Assembly: GCA_028282845.1 (NCBI GenBank)
Contig: JANQGY010000010.1
Coordinates: 35,929 to 99,928, forward strand
Reading direction: 5' to 3'
DNA: 64,000 bases
DNA from: a bacterium
GTDB lineage: Bacteria > Fidelibacterota > Marinisomatia > Marinisomatales > JAHJCW01
Shown here one piece after another: positions 46,389-55,420 of the stretch (position 1 is its first letter; each line of letters starts with the position of its first letter). The notes below the pieces were generated by a model that worked only from the letters and a program-made list of their open reading frames with translations, made no database searches and was not told the origin of the DNA. A program made the translations under genes and the position numbers.

Positions 46389-47486
46389 ATGACTGAACTC
46401 CAACTATTAAAAAATAGAATTACCAAATTAGAGTCATTAGTGTTGGAACAGCAACAAAAATACGAGTACTTTTATGATAATGCTCCCGACATGTATTTTT
46501 CGATCGACAAAAATAGCAAAGTCGTATCGGTTAACAAGAACGGTGCTACTTACCTTGGCTATAAAAAATCAGAACTACTCGGCAAAGAAATATGGAAAGT
46601 AGTATATAAAAATGATCTAAACAGAGTAAAGAGACAGATCTCTCGCATCGTTAATAACAGCTCCAATACCTACGAACTTGAGTTTAGAAAAGTTAAAAAG
46701 GATGGCAGTATAATTTATGTTCACGAACAAATTCGATGTAGCAACGACAATAATAAAAATATGGAACTACGAATAGTATGTCGTGATATTACCGATCAGA
46801 AAAAAACTCACCAAAAATTATTAGATTATCAGGAAAATCTCAAGGTAATGACTCAAGAGCTTAACTCAATCGAGGATAATACAAAGCAGCAGATAGCAAT
46901 AAAATTGCATGACAATATTGGTCAGTCAATGGCATTGAGTAAAATTACGCTGTCAAATATTTCTAAGGATATGAACTATTCTGAAATCGAGAAAAATGTA
47001 AACTCGGCAATTTCTTTACTAACCGATGCCATCAAGAACTCACGCGATCTAACGTATGAAATCAGTCCTCCAATATTACATGAATTAGGTTTGGGAGAGG
47101 CCGTTAAATGGTACATCAAACAAATTCGAAAAATTTTTGATATAAAGTTTCGATTACAAGGCATTCAGGAAGCTGATATCCTAACGCAAAATACCAAGAT
47201 ATTACTCTATAAATCTGTCGTTGAGCTAATAAATAATATAATAAAACATTCCAACGCATCTATCGTAATAATTATCTTTAAGGAATTTAAGAACACTTTT
47301 CGCATCATTGTTAAAGATAATGGAATTGGATTTAAAATCTATACCGAGCAAAAGCTATCTAAAGATAAAAAATTTGGTTTATTCAGCATCAATGAAAGGA
47401 TCAGGTACATCGGAGGTAAATTTAAGATTGAATCAGATAGCAAAAAGGGAACTAAAATAACCATAAAAATACCGATTGAGAGGTAG
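46389..47486 (+). CDS. PAS sensor histidine kinase, NarX/HisKA_3 type
   Basis: The best start is the ATG at 46389, giving 365 residues; a frame extending into the upstream gene is not needed. A coiled start is followed by one PAS domain (about 28-145; YFYDNAPDMYFSIDKNS). The HisKA_3 phosphosite is KLHDNIGQSMALSK and the ATPase has NNIIKHSNAS, DNGIGFK and FGLFSINERIRYIGG. It pairs with the LuxR-type regulator starting five bases after its stop. Confidence 0.88.
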   Translation: MTELQLLKNRITKLESLVLEQQQKYEYFYDNAPDMYFSIDKNSKVVSVNKNGATYLGYKKSELLGKEIWKVVYKNDLNRVKRQISRIVNNSSNTYELEFRKVKKDGSIIYVHEQIRCSNDNNKNMELRIVCRDITDQKKTHQKLLDYQENLKVMTQELNSIEDNTKQQIAIKLHDNIGQSMALSKITLSNISKDMNYSEIEKNVNSAISLLTDAIKNSRDLTYEISPPILHELGLGEAVKWYIKQIRKIFDIKFRLQGIQEADILTQNTKILLYKSVVELINNIIKHSNASIVIIIFKEFKNTFRIIVKDNGIGFKIYTEQKLSKDKKFGLFSINERIRYIGGKFKIESDSKKGTKITIKIPIER

Positions 47487-47490
47487 CCCT

Positions 47491-48144
47491 ATGAATACTT
47501 CAATTGTTCTAGTTGACGATCATAAAATTATGCGGGATGGTTTACGCAATATTTTAGAGGACGAAAAAAACATTGAGATCATTGGAGAAGCAGATAATGG
47601 TCGTGACGCTGTTAAATTAATTTTGGAAACTGAACCGGACATAGCAATTATGGACATCGGTTTACCGGAAATGAACGGCGTGGAAGCTACTCGGCAGATC
47701 GTTAAAGAAAAACCCAATGTTAAAATAATCGCCTTATCTATGCATTACGACATGCAATTTGTTTCCGGGATGATAAAAGCCGGCGCTAAGGGTTATCTGT
47801 TGAAAGATTGTGCCGGATCAGAATTGATCACTGCAATCAAGGCAGTTTCAAAGAATAACACTTACATTTGTCAAGATATTACTAATACCTTAATTGATGA
47901 CTTGTCAAAAGCACAATCGGTGGAATACGTTGGTGATGACTCGGTATTGACCAATCGCGAAAACGAAATTCTACAACTATTAACTGAAGGTAAAACCACT
48001 AAGCAAATTGCCCAAGATCTATTTATTAGTGTAAAAACCGTGGAAGCCCATCGAACAAATATAATGCACAAGTTAGATATAAAAAATCTGCCGGAGCTAA
48101 CTAAATATGCCATTAGAAAAGGAATTACTTCCTTAGATAAATAA
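47491..48144 (+). CDS. NarL/LuxR family response regulator
   Basis: The 217-residue protein has a receiver domain (VLVDDHKIMRDGL; IAIMDIGLPEMNG; KGYLLKD). A C-terminal LuxR helix-turn-helix follows (LTNRENEILQLLTEGKTTKQIAQDLFISVKTVEAHR). ATG at 47491 is chosen over a TTG 15 bases earlier. It is cotranscribed with the kinase at 46389. Confidence 0.93.
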   Translation: MNTSIVLVDDHKIMRDGLRNILEDEKNIEIIGEADNGRDAVKLILETEPDIAIMDIGLPEMNGVEATRQIVKEKPNVKIIALSMHYDMQFVSGMIKAGAKGYLLKDCAGSELITAIKAVSKNNTYICQDITNTLIDDLSKAQSVEYVGDDSVLTNRENEILQLLTEGKTTKQIAQDLFISVKTVEAHRTNIMHKLDIKNLPELTKYAIRKGITSLDK

Positions 48145-48261
48145 TTTCAATATCCACTAGGGGAAATCCCTATGTACTTTCAGAATCTACCTACCAAAAA
48201 ATACGATACCTCCTTATTGCACAATTATTCTACACAAAGATAATTTGATGCCGTACTAATA

Positions 48262-48409
48262 GGAGACAAATGATTAATAATGTTCATCCTCCTACGTTAA
48301 TTAATAATTTACTATTTGCCGGGGTATTAATATAAAAACGACAATTTTGCAGTTTAACCTCACACAAGTTTGTCTCCGCTGCCTGATTGTCGAATTTACT
48401 ACCCCGGCA
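48262..48409. other. Long nested inverted repeats between convergent genes
   Basis: TGCCGGGGTA (48317-48326) pairs with TACCCCGGCA (48400-48409). CGACAA (48339-48344) pairs with TTGTCG (48387-48392), and GCAG (48349-48352) with CTGC (48379-48382). GGAGACAAA (48262-48270) could also pair with TTTGTCTCC (48369-48377). It may be a two-way terminator or a small structured RNA. It lies past the ends of both the response regulator gene and the GMP reductase-like gene. Confidence 0.5.
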
Positions 48410-48427
48410 TTTTATTATATATCATAA

Positions 48428-49417
48428 TTAATCTGCGTTGTGCTTTACTACATACGAACTGTTAAGCTTTAATTCCGCTAAATCACTTGCTGCCATATAA
48501 CTCATAGAGCTCCGTAATCCGGCATCAATCTGATCAAGTATATTTTGTACTCCCCCTTTATATTCGACAATTGTTTCATCGCCTTCCACATAATACGGAT
48601 TTTTGCCTCGCTTCTGTTGCACAGCATACGATGCTGATCCACGGTAGGCTTTATATAATTTGCCGTTATATTTCAAAATGTTTCCCTCAGCCTCTTTAGT
48701 TCCGGCAAACATCCGTCCTACCATCACCGCATCGGCACCTACAGTCAGCGCTTTTGCGATGTCGCCGACTTCTCTAATTCCCCCATCGGCAATCAGGATT
48801 GCATTACTATCAATTTTTTCTTTTATATTACGGCATTCTTGTATGGATGATACGATGCCTTGCCCAATTCCGGTCATTATAGAAGTCGTACACATTGAAC
48901 CAGTTCCAATTCCAACCCTGATAGCATTAACACCAAGATCAGAAAGGTATTTAAAACCCTCTTCCGAATCCACATTTCCACAAAATATAAAAGTGCCTTT
49001 CATATTCCGTAATTGATTGATTATCGGCTCAACAGTGCTATTAAATCCATTAGCAACATCAACAATAAAGGCTCGCGCTCCCAAATCATAAAATTCATTT
49101 ATTAGATTGCTTTCATCTAATCCAATCGCGATTACCACATCAATACTTTCATCTTTTAGTTTTAGGAAATCACCTTTCCGATTTTCCAATGGCTGAAAAC
49201 GATGGATCATCCCCAACATTCCATTTTTTGCCAGAATTTGGCACATTTCGGCACTGCAAATGGTATCCATCGGAGCCGGAAATAAAGGTATTCTAAGATT
49301 ATAATTATAGTCGGAACCACCAAGCTGTAAGGACATATCTATCTCTTTCCGGCTACGTACTTCTGATAATTTGCGAGGAACAAGCGAAATATCTTGATAA
49401 CTAAGGGAAGGTTTCAT
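48428..49417 (-). CDS. GMP reductase/IMP dehydrogenase family protein without CBS domains
   Basis: The 329-residue barrel enzyme has PLFPAPMDTI, the nucleotide loops FCGNVDSEEG and VGIGTGSMCTT (catalytic cysteine), LIADGGIREVGDIAKAL and VGRMFAGTKEAEG. The missing CBS pair and short length fit GMP reductase (GMP to IMP) better than full-length IMPDH. I cannot exclude a CBS-less IMPDH. Confidence 0.85.
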   Translation of the reverse strand: MKPSLSYQDISLVPRKLSEVRSRKEIDMSLQLGGSDYNYNLRIPLFPAPMDTICSAEMCQILAKNGMLGMIHRFQPLENRKGDFLKLKDESIDVVIAIGLDESNLINEFYDLGARAFIVDVANGFNSTVEPIINQLRNMKGTFIFCGNVDSEEGFKYLSDLGVNAIRVGIGTGSMCTTSIMTGIGQGIVSSIQECRNIKEKIDSNAILIADGGIREVGDIAKALTVGADAVMVGRMFAGTKEAEGNILKYNGKLYKAYRGSASYAVQQKRGKNPYYVEGDETIVEYKGGVQNILDQIDAGLRSSMSYMAASDLAELKLNSSYVVKHNAD

Positions 49418-49509
49418 ATTTGATCCATATTTTAATAATTATTTCAGACACAAAACCTAAAAAGTTAGTGATATTTTTCTCCTATAACGAAAGTAAAATG
49501 ACAATATTT

Positions 49510-50142
49510 TTAAGTACTTGGCAAACGTATCTCCTGTAAGCCTTTCTCCAATACAGTGATCAATTCCATTTTATTAACTTCATATTTTTCTTTTGTCAGG
49601 GATGTAACAAATTCTCTGTGCTTTCGGCTTTTGCGATAATCCGGTTCCCTTGCAGGATGTTTAATATAACGTTCCATCAGTTCGGCAGACTCCGAAATAT
49701 TCAACACGGCATGATAAAAAACAACTTCCTTATTTTGATACAAGGCGGAACCAAGTATTTTGACATCGTTTAACGCAATATCGGAAATGCCCTTTAATTC
49801 GATATTTTTAATTCCTAACGCTTCTAATAAAGTTTTAATTCTATTATTTATAATATCAAAATATGATCTGCCACCCTTAAAATTTGTTTGTTGAAAGGCA
49901 ATTGATATTACAACAGTATTTAGTGTAAGAATTACTGTCTCGCCACCGGATGGACGCTTATAAACCGGAATATTATTGGAAATTATATTTCGAATATGTA
50001 AAGATCCATCGGGATCATTGCTGCGTCCTAAAACTAAACAGGTTTTTTCAGGAATCCATACCTTTACTGAAGTGACATCAACCTTTTTTTTAAACAGATA
50101 AGAATCGGGTAAATCGTATTCTCTTACCTCAATCTGTTCCAT
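49510..50142 (-). CDS. Lipoate-protein ligase family protein
   Basis: The 210-residue protein has the BPL/LPL catalytic pattern: KTCLVLGRSND, RPSGGETV (about residues 63-70) and the SDIALNDVKILGSA segment with the conserved lysine. Its ATG overlaps the E3 stop (TAATG). It probably attaches or transfers lipoyl groups to the E2 encoded upstream in the same operon. It is shorter than E. coli LplA and lacks its accessory domain. Confidence 0.82.
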   Translation of the reverse strand: MEQIEVREYDLPDSYLFKKKVDVTSVKVWIPEKTCLVLGRSNDPDGSLHIRNIISNNIPVYKRPSGGETVILTLNTVVISIAFQQTNFKGGRSYFDIINNRIKTLLEALGIKNIELKGISDIALNDVKILGSALYQNKEVVFYHAVLNISESAELMERYIKHPAREPDYRKSRKHREFVTSLTKEKYEVNKMELITVLEKGLQEIRLPST

Positions 50143-51473
50143 TATTTATGAATTGGTTGATCAAAGGCATCAAAACCGGATTCCATGTATATTTCGGAGA
50201 TGGTTGGGTGCGCATGTATTGTATTGGCTACGTCGTAAACGGTGCCTTCCAATTGCATCAATACTCCCGCTTCAGCGATCAAATCGGTTGCATTATTAGC
50301 AATGATCTGAACCCCGAGCACTTCCCCATACTTCTTTTCGGATACCATCCTGACAATTCCGTCGCGCTGACCTTCAATCATAGCTTTACCGTTAGCGGAT
50401 AAAGGAAATTCGCTGATCTTATACTCATAACTTTCGTTCTTGACCTCCTCCTCCGTTAAGCCGATTTGCGCCATCTCAGGATAAGTATAAATATTTATAG
50501 GAAATTTAGTTCTATCAAAAGGTTTTTTAATTCCGCTAATGTAATTAACTACATGCAATCCTTGGGCTGAAGCCGTGTGAGCAAATTTTGACGTACCATT
50601 TACATCGCCGATAGCGAAGATATTCTCTATCCCTGTTTGTAGAAATTCATTGACTTGGATACAATCATTACTTAAATCAAAACTTATATTTGATTCAGGA
50701 ATGGTTGCTGTTCGCTCCGAAGCATTCAATAACATATCGGTTTTGATTTCACTTTTATTTGTTTTGAGTAAACCATTTTTATAAGATTTCAGCTTAACAC
50801 CAAAATCTACATTGATCTTGGATTTTTTGAATTTTGACAATATAAAATCTGATAGATATCTATCGGCATCGGGAATCAGCGTTTCTTGAGATGCTAAAAG
50901 AGTAGCGTCTGTATCAACAAGATTGAAAAATTGTGCCAATTCCACCGCATGCGGATTGCAGCCTATAATGACCGGATTTTCAGGTAATTTGCCGGAATCT
51001 AATAAGTCTTGGATTGATGATGATTGAATACCATCTATATTTTTCGGTTTACTGCCGGTTGCCAGAATCATAGATTCAGTTTCCAATAATTGTTTATCAA
51101 CAACTACAGCTTTTTCAGATTGAATTGTAGCCGTCCCTTTGATAACGTCAACACCATTCTTTTTCAATAAAAATTCAACACCTTTAGTCAAGCGCAGCAC
51201 AATTCTTTCCGAACGTTTTTTAACTTGATTCCAATCAAAAGTTAATTTTTTTACATCTATGCCACCGATCCCGAATTCTTTTGAGTTTTTAACCGAATCA
51301 TAATATTTGGCACTTTCGATAATTGATTTAGTAGGAATACAGCCCCAGTTTAGACACATGCCTCCAATTTTTTCTTTTTCAACGATTGCTGTTTTTAATC
51401 CGACTTGCCCGGCTCTGATAGCGGCAACGTAACCAGCCGGACCTGAACCAATGATTATTAGATCGTATTTCAT
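50142..51473 (-). CDS. lpdA: Dihydrolipoyl dehydrogenase (E3)
   Basis: ATG at 51473 is chosen because GGAG lies seven bases upstream; a TTG lies 12 bases earlier. The 443-residue flavoprotein has the FAD loop IIIGSGPAGYVAAIRAG and the redox pair C40/C45 in GGMCLNWGCIPTKS. It also has the second FAD motif FAIGDVNG and the C-terminal catalytic IHAHPTISE. It reoxidises the lipoyl groups of E2. The gene follows E2 by 15 bp with this start. Confidence 0.9.
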   Translation of the reverse strand: MKYDLIIIGSGPAGYVAAIRAGQVGLKTAIVEKEKIGGMCLNWGCIPTKSIIESAKYYDSVKNSKEFGIGGIDVKKLTFDWNQVKKRSERIVLRLTKGVEFLLKKNGVDVIKGTATIQSEKAVVVDKQLLETESMILATGSKPKNIDGIQSSSIQDLLDSGKLPENPVIIGCNPHAVELAQFFNLVDTDATLLASQETLIPDADRYLSDFILSKFKKSKINVDFGVKLKSYKNGLLKTNKSEIKTDMLLNASERTATIPESNISFDLSNDCIQVNEFLQTGIENIFAIGDVNGTSKFAHTASAQGLHVVNYISGIKKPFDRTKFPINIYTYPEMAQIGLTEEEVKNESYEYKISEFPLSANGKAMIEGQRDGIVRMVSEKKYGEVLGVQIIANNATDLIAEAGVLMQLEGTVYDVANTIHAHPTISEIYMESGFDAFDQPIHK

Positions 51474-51488
51474 TTGATACTCCAAATT

Positions 51489-52775
51489 TTACATTAATAA
51501 AAGTGCAACCGGATCAGCTAAATATTGCATCACTCTATTCAGGAAGCGGACAGCCTCTCCCCCATCCACAATACGATGATCAACCGACATTGATAATGGT
51601 AAAACATTTCCAATCTCAACATTTTCATCTCTCACAATCGGCTTTCTTAATAATCTGCCAATACCCAAAATTGCCGCTTGCGGATAATTAATTACCGGCA
51701 TGCCATACATCCCGCCGATTGAGCCATAATTGGTTATGGTAAAAGTTCCGTCTTTAAAATCGTCGAGTGTTAATTTGCGTTCTCTTGCTCTTGTAACAAC
51801 ATCGTCAATTTTTTGTGATAATTGTAAGAATGATAACCGATCAACAGCTTTGATGACCGGGACAACCAAGCCTTCATCAGTATCAACGGCAATACCAATA
51901 TTATAATATTTTTTATGCGCAATGCGGTTATTCTCAGCATCAAATTCCGCATTTAATGCCGAATGATTTTGTAATGCCTTGGTTACCGCTTTCATAAAAA
52001 ATGTGAGGAATGATAAACCGGTTCCCTGCTCAATGAATTTTTCCTTATATTTATTTCTGACTTCAATCAACTTACTTACTTCAACCTCATCAATAATTGT
52101 CATGTGCGGTGCGGTTTGTTTGGAGATCACCATATTTTGAGCAATCGTTTTGCGGATTTGAGTTAGGTCTTCATATTCGATCAACTCTTCAGTACCCGTG
52201 CTTGTTTTCGGTGCAGGAGCTTGGATTGCAAACCGGTAATTATGAATATCTTGTTTCATTACCCGCCCCGCCGGACCGGTTCCTTTGACCACATTAATAT
52301 CTATACCCAAATCTCTTGCCAATGCACGGGCTACCGGTGTAGCTAACACTTTTTGAGGTTGAACTTCCTCTGATCTTTTAGTCTCCACAATACCTTCATT
52401 GGTTGGAGGCAACAATGCCGAATCACCGGCGACATCGATGGTTCCAACCACACCAAATCCTTTTTCATTCACTGTTTCTTCAGTTGCTTTCTTGGGCTCC
52501 TCTTTTGCGATTTCCTGTGCTTCTTCGCCCTCAACACCTGCAATCTCAAGCTCGACTAAAGGATCATCCACATTAATAATATCTCCCTCGCTGCCATACA
52601 GCGCTGTAACAGTACCGCTTTTTGGCGAAGGAATATCGGTTACGACCTTATCGGTTTCCATATTTACGATCGGATCACCGGAATTAATTACCTGACCCTT
52701 TTTGACATACCATTTGATAATTCTGCCTTCGGTAATGCCTTCGCCAATGTCCGGGAATTTGAAAATATATCTCAT
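51489..52775 (-). CDS. Dihydrolipoamide acyltransferase (E2)
   Basis: The 428-residue protein has one lipoyl domain (about 1-78; lysine in NMETDKVVTD) and an Ala/Glu-rich linker. The E3/E1-binding domain is ATPVARALARDLGIDI...GPAGRVMKQDI (about 145-185). The catalytic trimer-forming domain has the MSVDHRIVDGGEA motif near the C-terminus. A GAGGAGT ribosome site precedes the ATG. Together with the E1 genes upstream it is most likely the acetyl form, for pyruvate. Confidence 0.93.
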   Translation of the reverse strand: MRYIFKFPDIGEGITEGRIIKWYVKKGQVINSGDPIVNMETDKVVTDIPSPKSGTVTALYGSEGDIINVDDPLVELEIAGVEGEEAQEIAKEEPKKATEETVNEKGFGVVGTIDVAGDSALLPPTNEGIVETKRSEEVQPQKVLATPVARALARDLGIDINVVKGTGPAGRVMKQDIHNYRFAIQAPAPKTSTGTEELIEYEDLTQIRKTIAQNMVISKQTAPHMTIIDEVEVSKLIEVRNKYKEKFIEQGTGLSFLTFFMKAVTKALQNHSALNAEFDAENNRIAHKKYYNIGIAVDTDEGLVVPVIKAVDRLSFLQLSQKIDDVVTRARERKLTLDDFKDGTFTITNYGSIGGMYGMPVINYPQAAILGIGRLLRKPIVRDENVEIGNVLPLSMSVDHRIVDGGEAVRFLNRVMQYLADPVALLLM

Positions 52776-52795
52776 TTAATTACTCCTCAACGGAA

Positions 52796-53773
52796 TTAAA
52801 ATTTTACAATTTTTTGTATTTCATAAAATATGCGTTCGGGAGAATGAAAATAGAAATGTTCTCCCTGTGGAAGCGGTGGAACTGTATCGAATCCACCAAG
52901 CCGCGTGGGCGGAGCTTCTAAATGTAAAAAAGCTTCCTCATTGGCAATTGCCATTACTTCCGCACCGACGCCAAAACTTGTCGGACCTTCATTTACAATT
53001 AATAATCGTCCGGTTTTTTTCACAGAATTGATGATCGTATCTTTGTCAATCGGATAAATCGTTCGTAAGTCTATTAATTCCACTGAGATATTTTGTTGTT
53101 TAGCCATAACCATTGCCCGTTGCGTTTCTCTTACCATTGCTCCATAGGTTACTGCGGTCAGGTCAGTGCCCTCATTCAGTACACGGGCTTTACCAATTTC
53201 TATCTTAAACATTTCCTCCGGCACTTCCTGCTTAATCGCTCGATATATCTTTTTAGGCTCCATGAATATTACCGGATCATCATCTTCAATTGCCGATATC
53301 AAAAGTCCTTTGGCATCGTAGGGCGTTGATGGAATAACAACTTTTATCCCCGGTGTATGTCCAAATAACGCTTCCATACTTTCTGAGTGCAATTCCAACG
53401 CCTTGATATTTCCTCCATAGGGCATTCTAATTACCATTGGAACTTTATATTTTCCGCGCGAGCGATTGTGCATCCTTGCAACATGGGTAACTATTTGGTT
53501 CATTGCAGGATATACAAATCCTGAAAATTGCATCTCTACCACCGGTCTTAATCCCGATACACCCATTCCAACCGCCGTACCGACAATTGCTGATTCGGCT
53601 AAAGGTGAATCAAATACCCGTTGCTCGCCGTGTTTTTTCTGCAATCCGGCAGTTACACGAAACACACCGCCTTCAACTCCCACATCTTCCCCGTAAACAA
53701 CAATATTTTTATCGTCAGTTAGTTTTAAATCAATGGCATTATTTATCGCCTGTACAAGATTCATTACTTTCAT
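52796..53773 (-). CDS. pdhB: Pyruvate dehydrogenase E1 component, beta subunit
   Basis: The start is taken as the ATG at 53773, which overlaps the E1 alpha stop as ATGA, giving 325 residues. Typical segments are YGEDVGVEGGVFRVTAGL, FDSPLAESAIVGTAVGMG, EMQFSGFVYPA and MPYGGNIKALELHSES. It pairs with the E1 alpha domain encoded upstream to form the thiamine-diphosphate-dependent E1. Confidence 0.92.
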   Translation of the reverse strand: MKVMNLVQAINNAIDLKLTDDKNIVVYGEDVGVEGGVFRVTAGLQKKHGEQRVFDSPLAESAIVGTAVGMGVSGLRPVVEMQFSGFVYPAMNQIVTHVARMHNRSRGKYKVPMVIRMPYGGNIKALELHSESMEALFGHTPGIKVVIPSTPYDAKGLLISAIEDDDPVIFMEPKKIYRAIKQEVPEEMFKIEIGKARVLNEGTDLTAVTYGAMVRETQRAMVMAKQQNISVELIDLRTIYPIDKDTIINSVKKTGRLLIVNEGPTSFGVGAEVMAIANEEAFLHLEAPPTRLGGFDTVPPLPQGEHFYFHSPERIFYEIQKIVKF

Positions 53774-55293
53774 TTTGTACCCCGTGCCCAATTCAAATAT
53801 TTTTGATATTCAATTTTTTGATTTTTAAGGTCTTCCGGAGCTTGTGCATACATGTGGTCAAATACGTCATCAAGCTTGTACTCGGGAGATTTCTCATATT
53901 CAAGGAATTGTGCGTCTATTTCTTTTTGATAACCCTCGAGCATTTTCTTATCATCTTCCGCTTTCCACAGTTTTTTCCTGATCAAATATGTCCTGAGACG
54001 TTTTATTGGATCCTTGACCGCCCAAGTTTCTTCTTCTTGATCAGTTCTATACAATGTCGGGTCATCCGATGTCGTGTGGGCGCCCTTGCGATAAGTAACC
54101 GCTTCAATCAATACGGGACCATTACCGGAAGTAACACGGGAGCGCGCTTCGGTTAGTATTTTGTGCATTGCTAAATAATCGTTACCATCCACCCTTATTC
54201 CGGGCATACCGTAGGCTGCTGATTTTATCGCAAGATTTTTCGATGCTGTTTGTTTACTTACCGGAACCGAGATTGCATATTGATTATTCTGAATAATGAA
54301 CACCACCGGAACGTTCCAAACACTTGCGAAATTTAATGCTTCATGAAAATCACCTGTGGAAGTACCGCCATCGCCCACAAAGACAAAAACAGCATTTTTC
54401 TTTTTTTGATAATTAAGCGCAAATCCAATCCCTGTGGCATGCAGTAATTGTGACGCTATCGGCACCGATACCGGCAAGATATTCTTTGCTCCGGAGAATA
54501 GATAGCCCTCTTCATTACCGCCCCACAATAGAAATATATCGCTGATCTTAGCGCCCTTTAAAAGCCAAGCCGCAACTTCCCGATAAGCGGGCACAAGCCA
54601 ATCGTCCTCCTGAACCACATTGCCCGCAGCGGTTGAAATCGCTTCCTGTCCTAAATTTGGCGGAAAGGTGTAAAGCCGTCCCTGCCGTTGATAGGACATG
54701 CACATTTCATCGGCAGTCCGTACATATTGCATAAATTTATAGGCTTCAACTAATCCTTTATTATTCTCCGTCAAACTCCATTCTTTATTGATCACTTTCC
54801 CGTCATCATCAATAATTTGGAAAATCCCGTTATTTTGGGGGTTGTAAACTGACAATAATGAACTGAATTCACTCTTATCTTTTTTACTATCCTGTTCGAT
54901 AACATCAGCTAATGAAATTCCTGACATTGTTTGTTTTAAATTATCGTCAATACTATCCCACACTGACTGTATCTGCTGCGTAGTTGATGAATCATCTTTA
55001 TCTGAATCAGTGCTTTTATTTTCATATAACTTGGTTGTGCTTTCGACGGCTTCAAATACTTGCCAGGTATTAATATCCTTTGCTTTTTTATTTAAAATAA
55101 ATCCGCCGCCGGGACCTCGAACACTTTTTATAATTTTTGATTTAGTAAGCGGAATTAATACTTGTTCTAAAAATTGTGATGAAATATTCTGATTATTGGC
55201 GATAGTTTCTCTTTTTACCGGTACATCTTTCTCAGATGTTCCTATTTCAATTAATGCTTTAAGCGCATACTCGGTACGTTTAGTAAAATTCAT
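53770..55293 (-). CDS. Rrf2-type DNA-binding domain fused to pyruvate dehydrogenase E1 alpha
   Basis: The 507-residue protein is one open frame. Residues 1-135 are an Rrf2 winged-helix regulator: TKRTEYALKALIEIG, NISSQFLEQVLIPL, SVRGPGGGFILNK and the dimer helix. The three cysteines that hold an FeS cluster in IscR/NsrR are absent. Residues about 150-507 are a full E1 alpha: the arginine loop YVRTADE, GQEAISTAAG, the ThDP motif GDGGTSTGD (308 onward) to QNNQYA, and the phosphate-loop-like KGAHTTSDDPTLYR. The usual E1 alpha is about 360 residues, so both parts are of full length. A promoter palindrome just upstream (55328-55352) suggests self-regulation. Confidence 0.9.
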   Translation of the reverse strand: MNFTKRTEYALKALIEIGTSEKDVPVKRETIANNQNISSQFLEQVLIPLTKSKIIKSVRGPGGGFILNKKAKDINTWQVFEAVESTTKLYENKSTDSDKDDSSTTQQIQSVWDSIDDNLKQTMSGISLADVIEQDSKKDKSEFSSLLSVYNPQNNGIFQIIDDDGKVINKEWSLTENNKGLVEAYKFMQYVRTADEMCMSYQRQGRLYTFPPNLGQEAISTAAGNVVQEDDWLVPAYREVAAWLLKGAKISDIFLLWGGNEEGYLFSGAKNILPVSVPIASQLLHATGIGFALNYQKKKNAVFVFVGDGGTSTGDFHEALNFASVWNVPVVFIIQNNQYAISVPVSKQTASKNLAIKSAAYGMPGIRVDGNDYLAMHKILTEARSRVTSGNGPVLIEAVTYRKGAHTTSDDPTLYRTDQEEETWAVKDPIKRLRTYLIRKKLWKAEDDKKMLEGYQKEIDAQFLEYEKSPEYKLDDVFDHMYAQAPEDLKNQKIEYQKYLNWARGTK

Positions 55294-55327
55294 AACAGTT
55301 CCAAAAATAGTAATTAATTTTAATATA

Positions 55328-55358
55328 ATAGTTTACTATTTTACTAAACTATCGTCAA
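55328..55358 (-). promoter_or_regulatory. PDH operon promoter with Rrf2-operator-like palindrome
   Basis: On the minus strand, TTGACG (55358-55353) is followed directly by an inverted repeat, ATAGTTTA-N9-TAAACTAT (55352-55328), which fills the spacer and the likely -10 box (TAAACT, 55335-55330). A further ATAGTTTA half-site lies at 55379-55386. The palindrome is placed to let the Rrf2 domain of the first gene block its own transcription. Confidence 0.6.
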
Positions 55359-55420
55359 GTATTAATTTTATTCAGAAAATAGTTTATTATAGATTAATTT
55401 GATTTACCGACGGTATTAGT

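Noticed and set aside
48158..48172. TAGGG-GAAAT-CCCTA as an operator of the NarL-type regulator
   Set aside because: It is a single short dyad downstream of the regulator gene, not at a promoter.
53503..54156. A 217-codon plus-strand frame across the E1 alpha/E1 beta junction
   Set aside because: It lies opposite two highly conserved PDH genes and has no recognisable domain.
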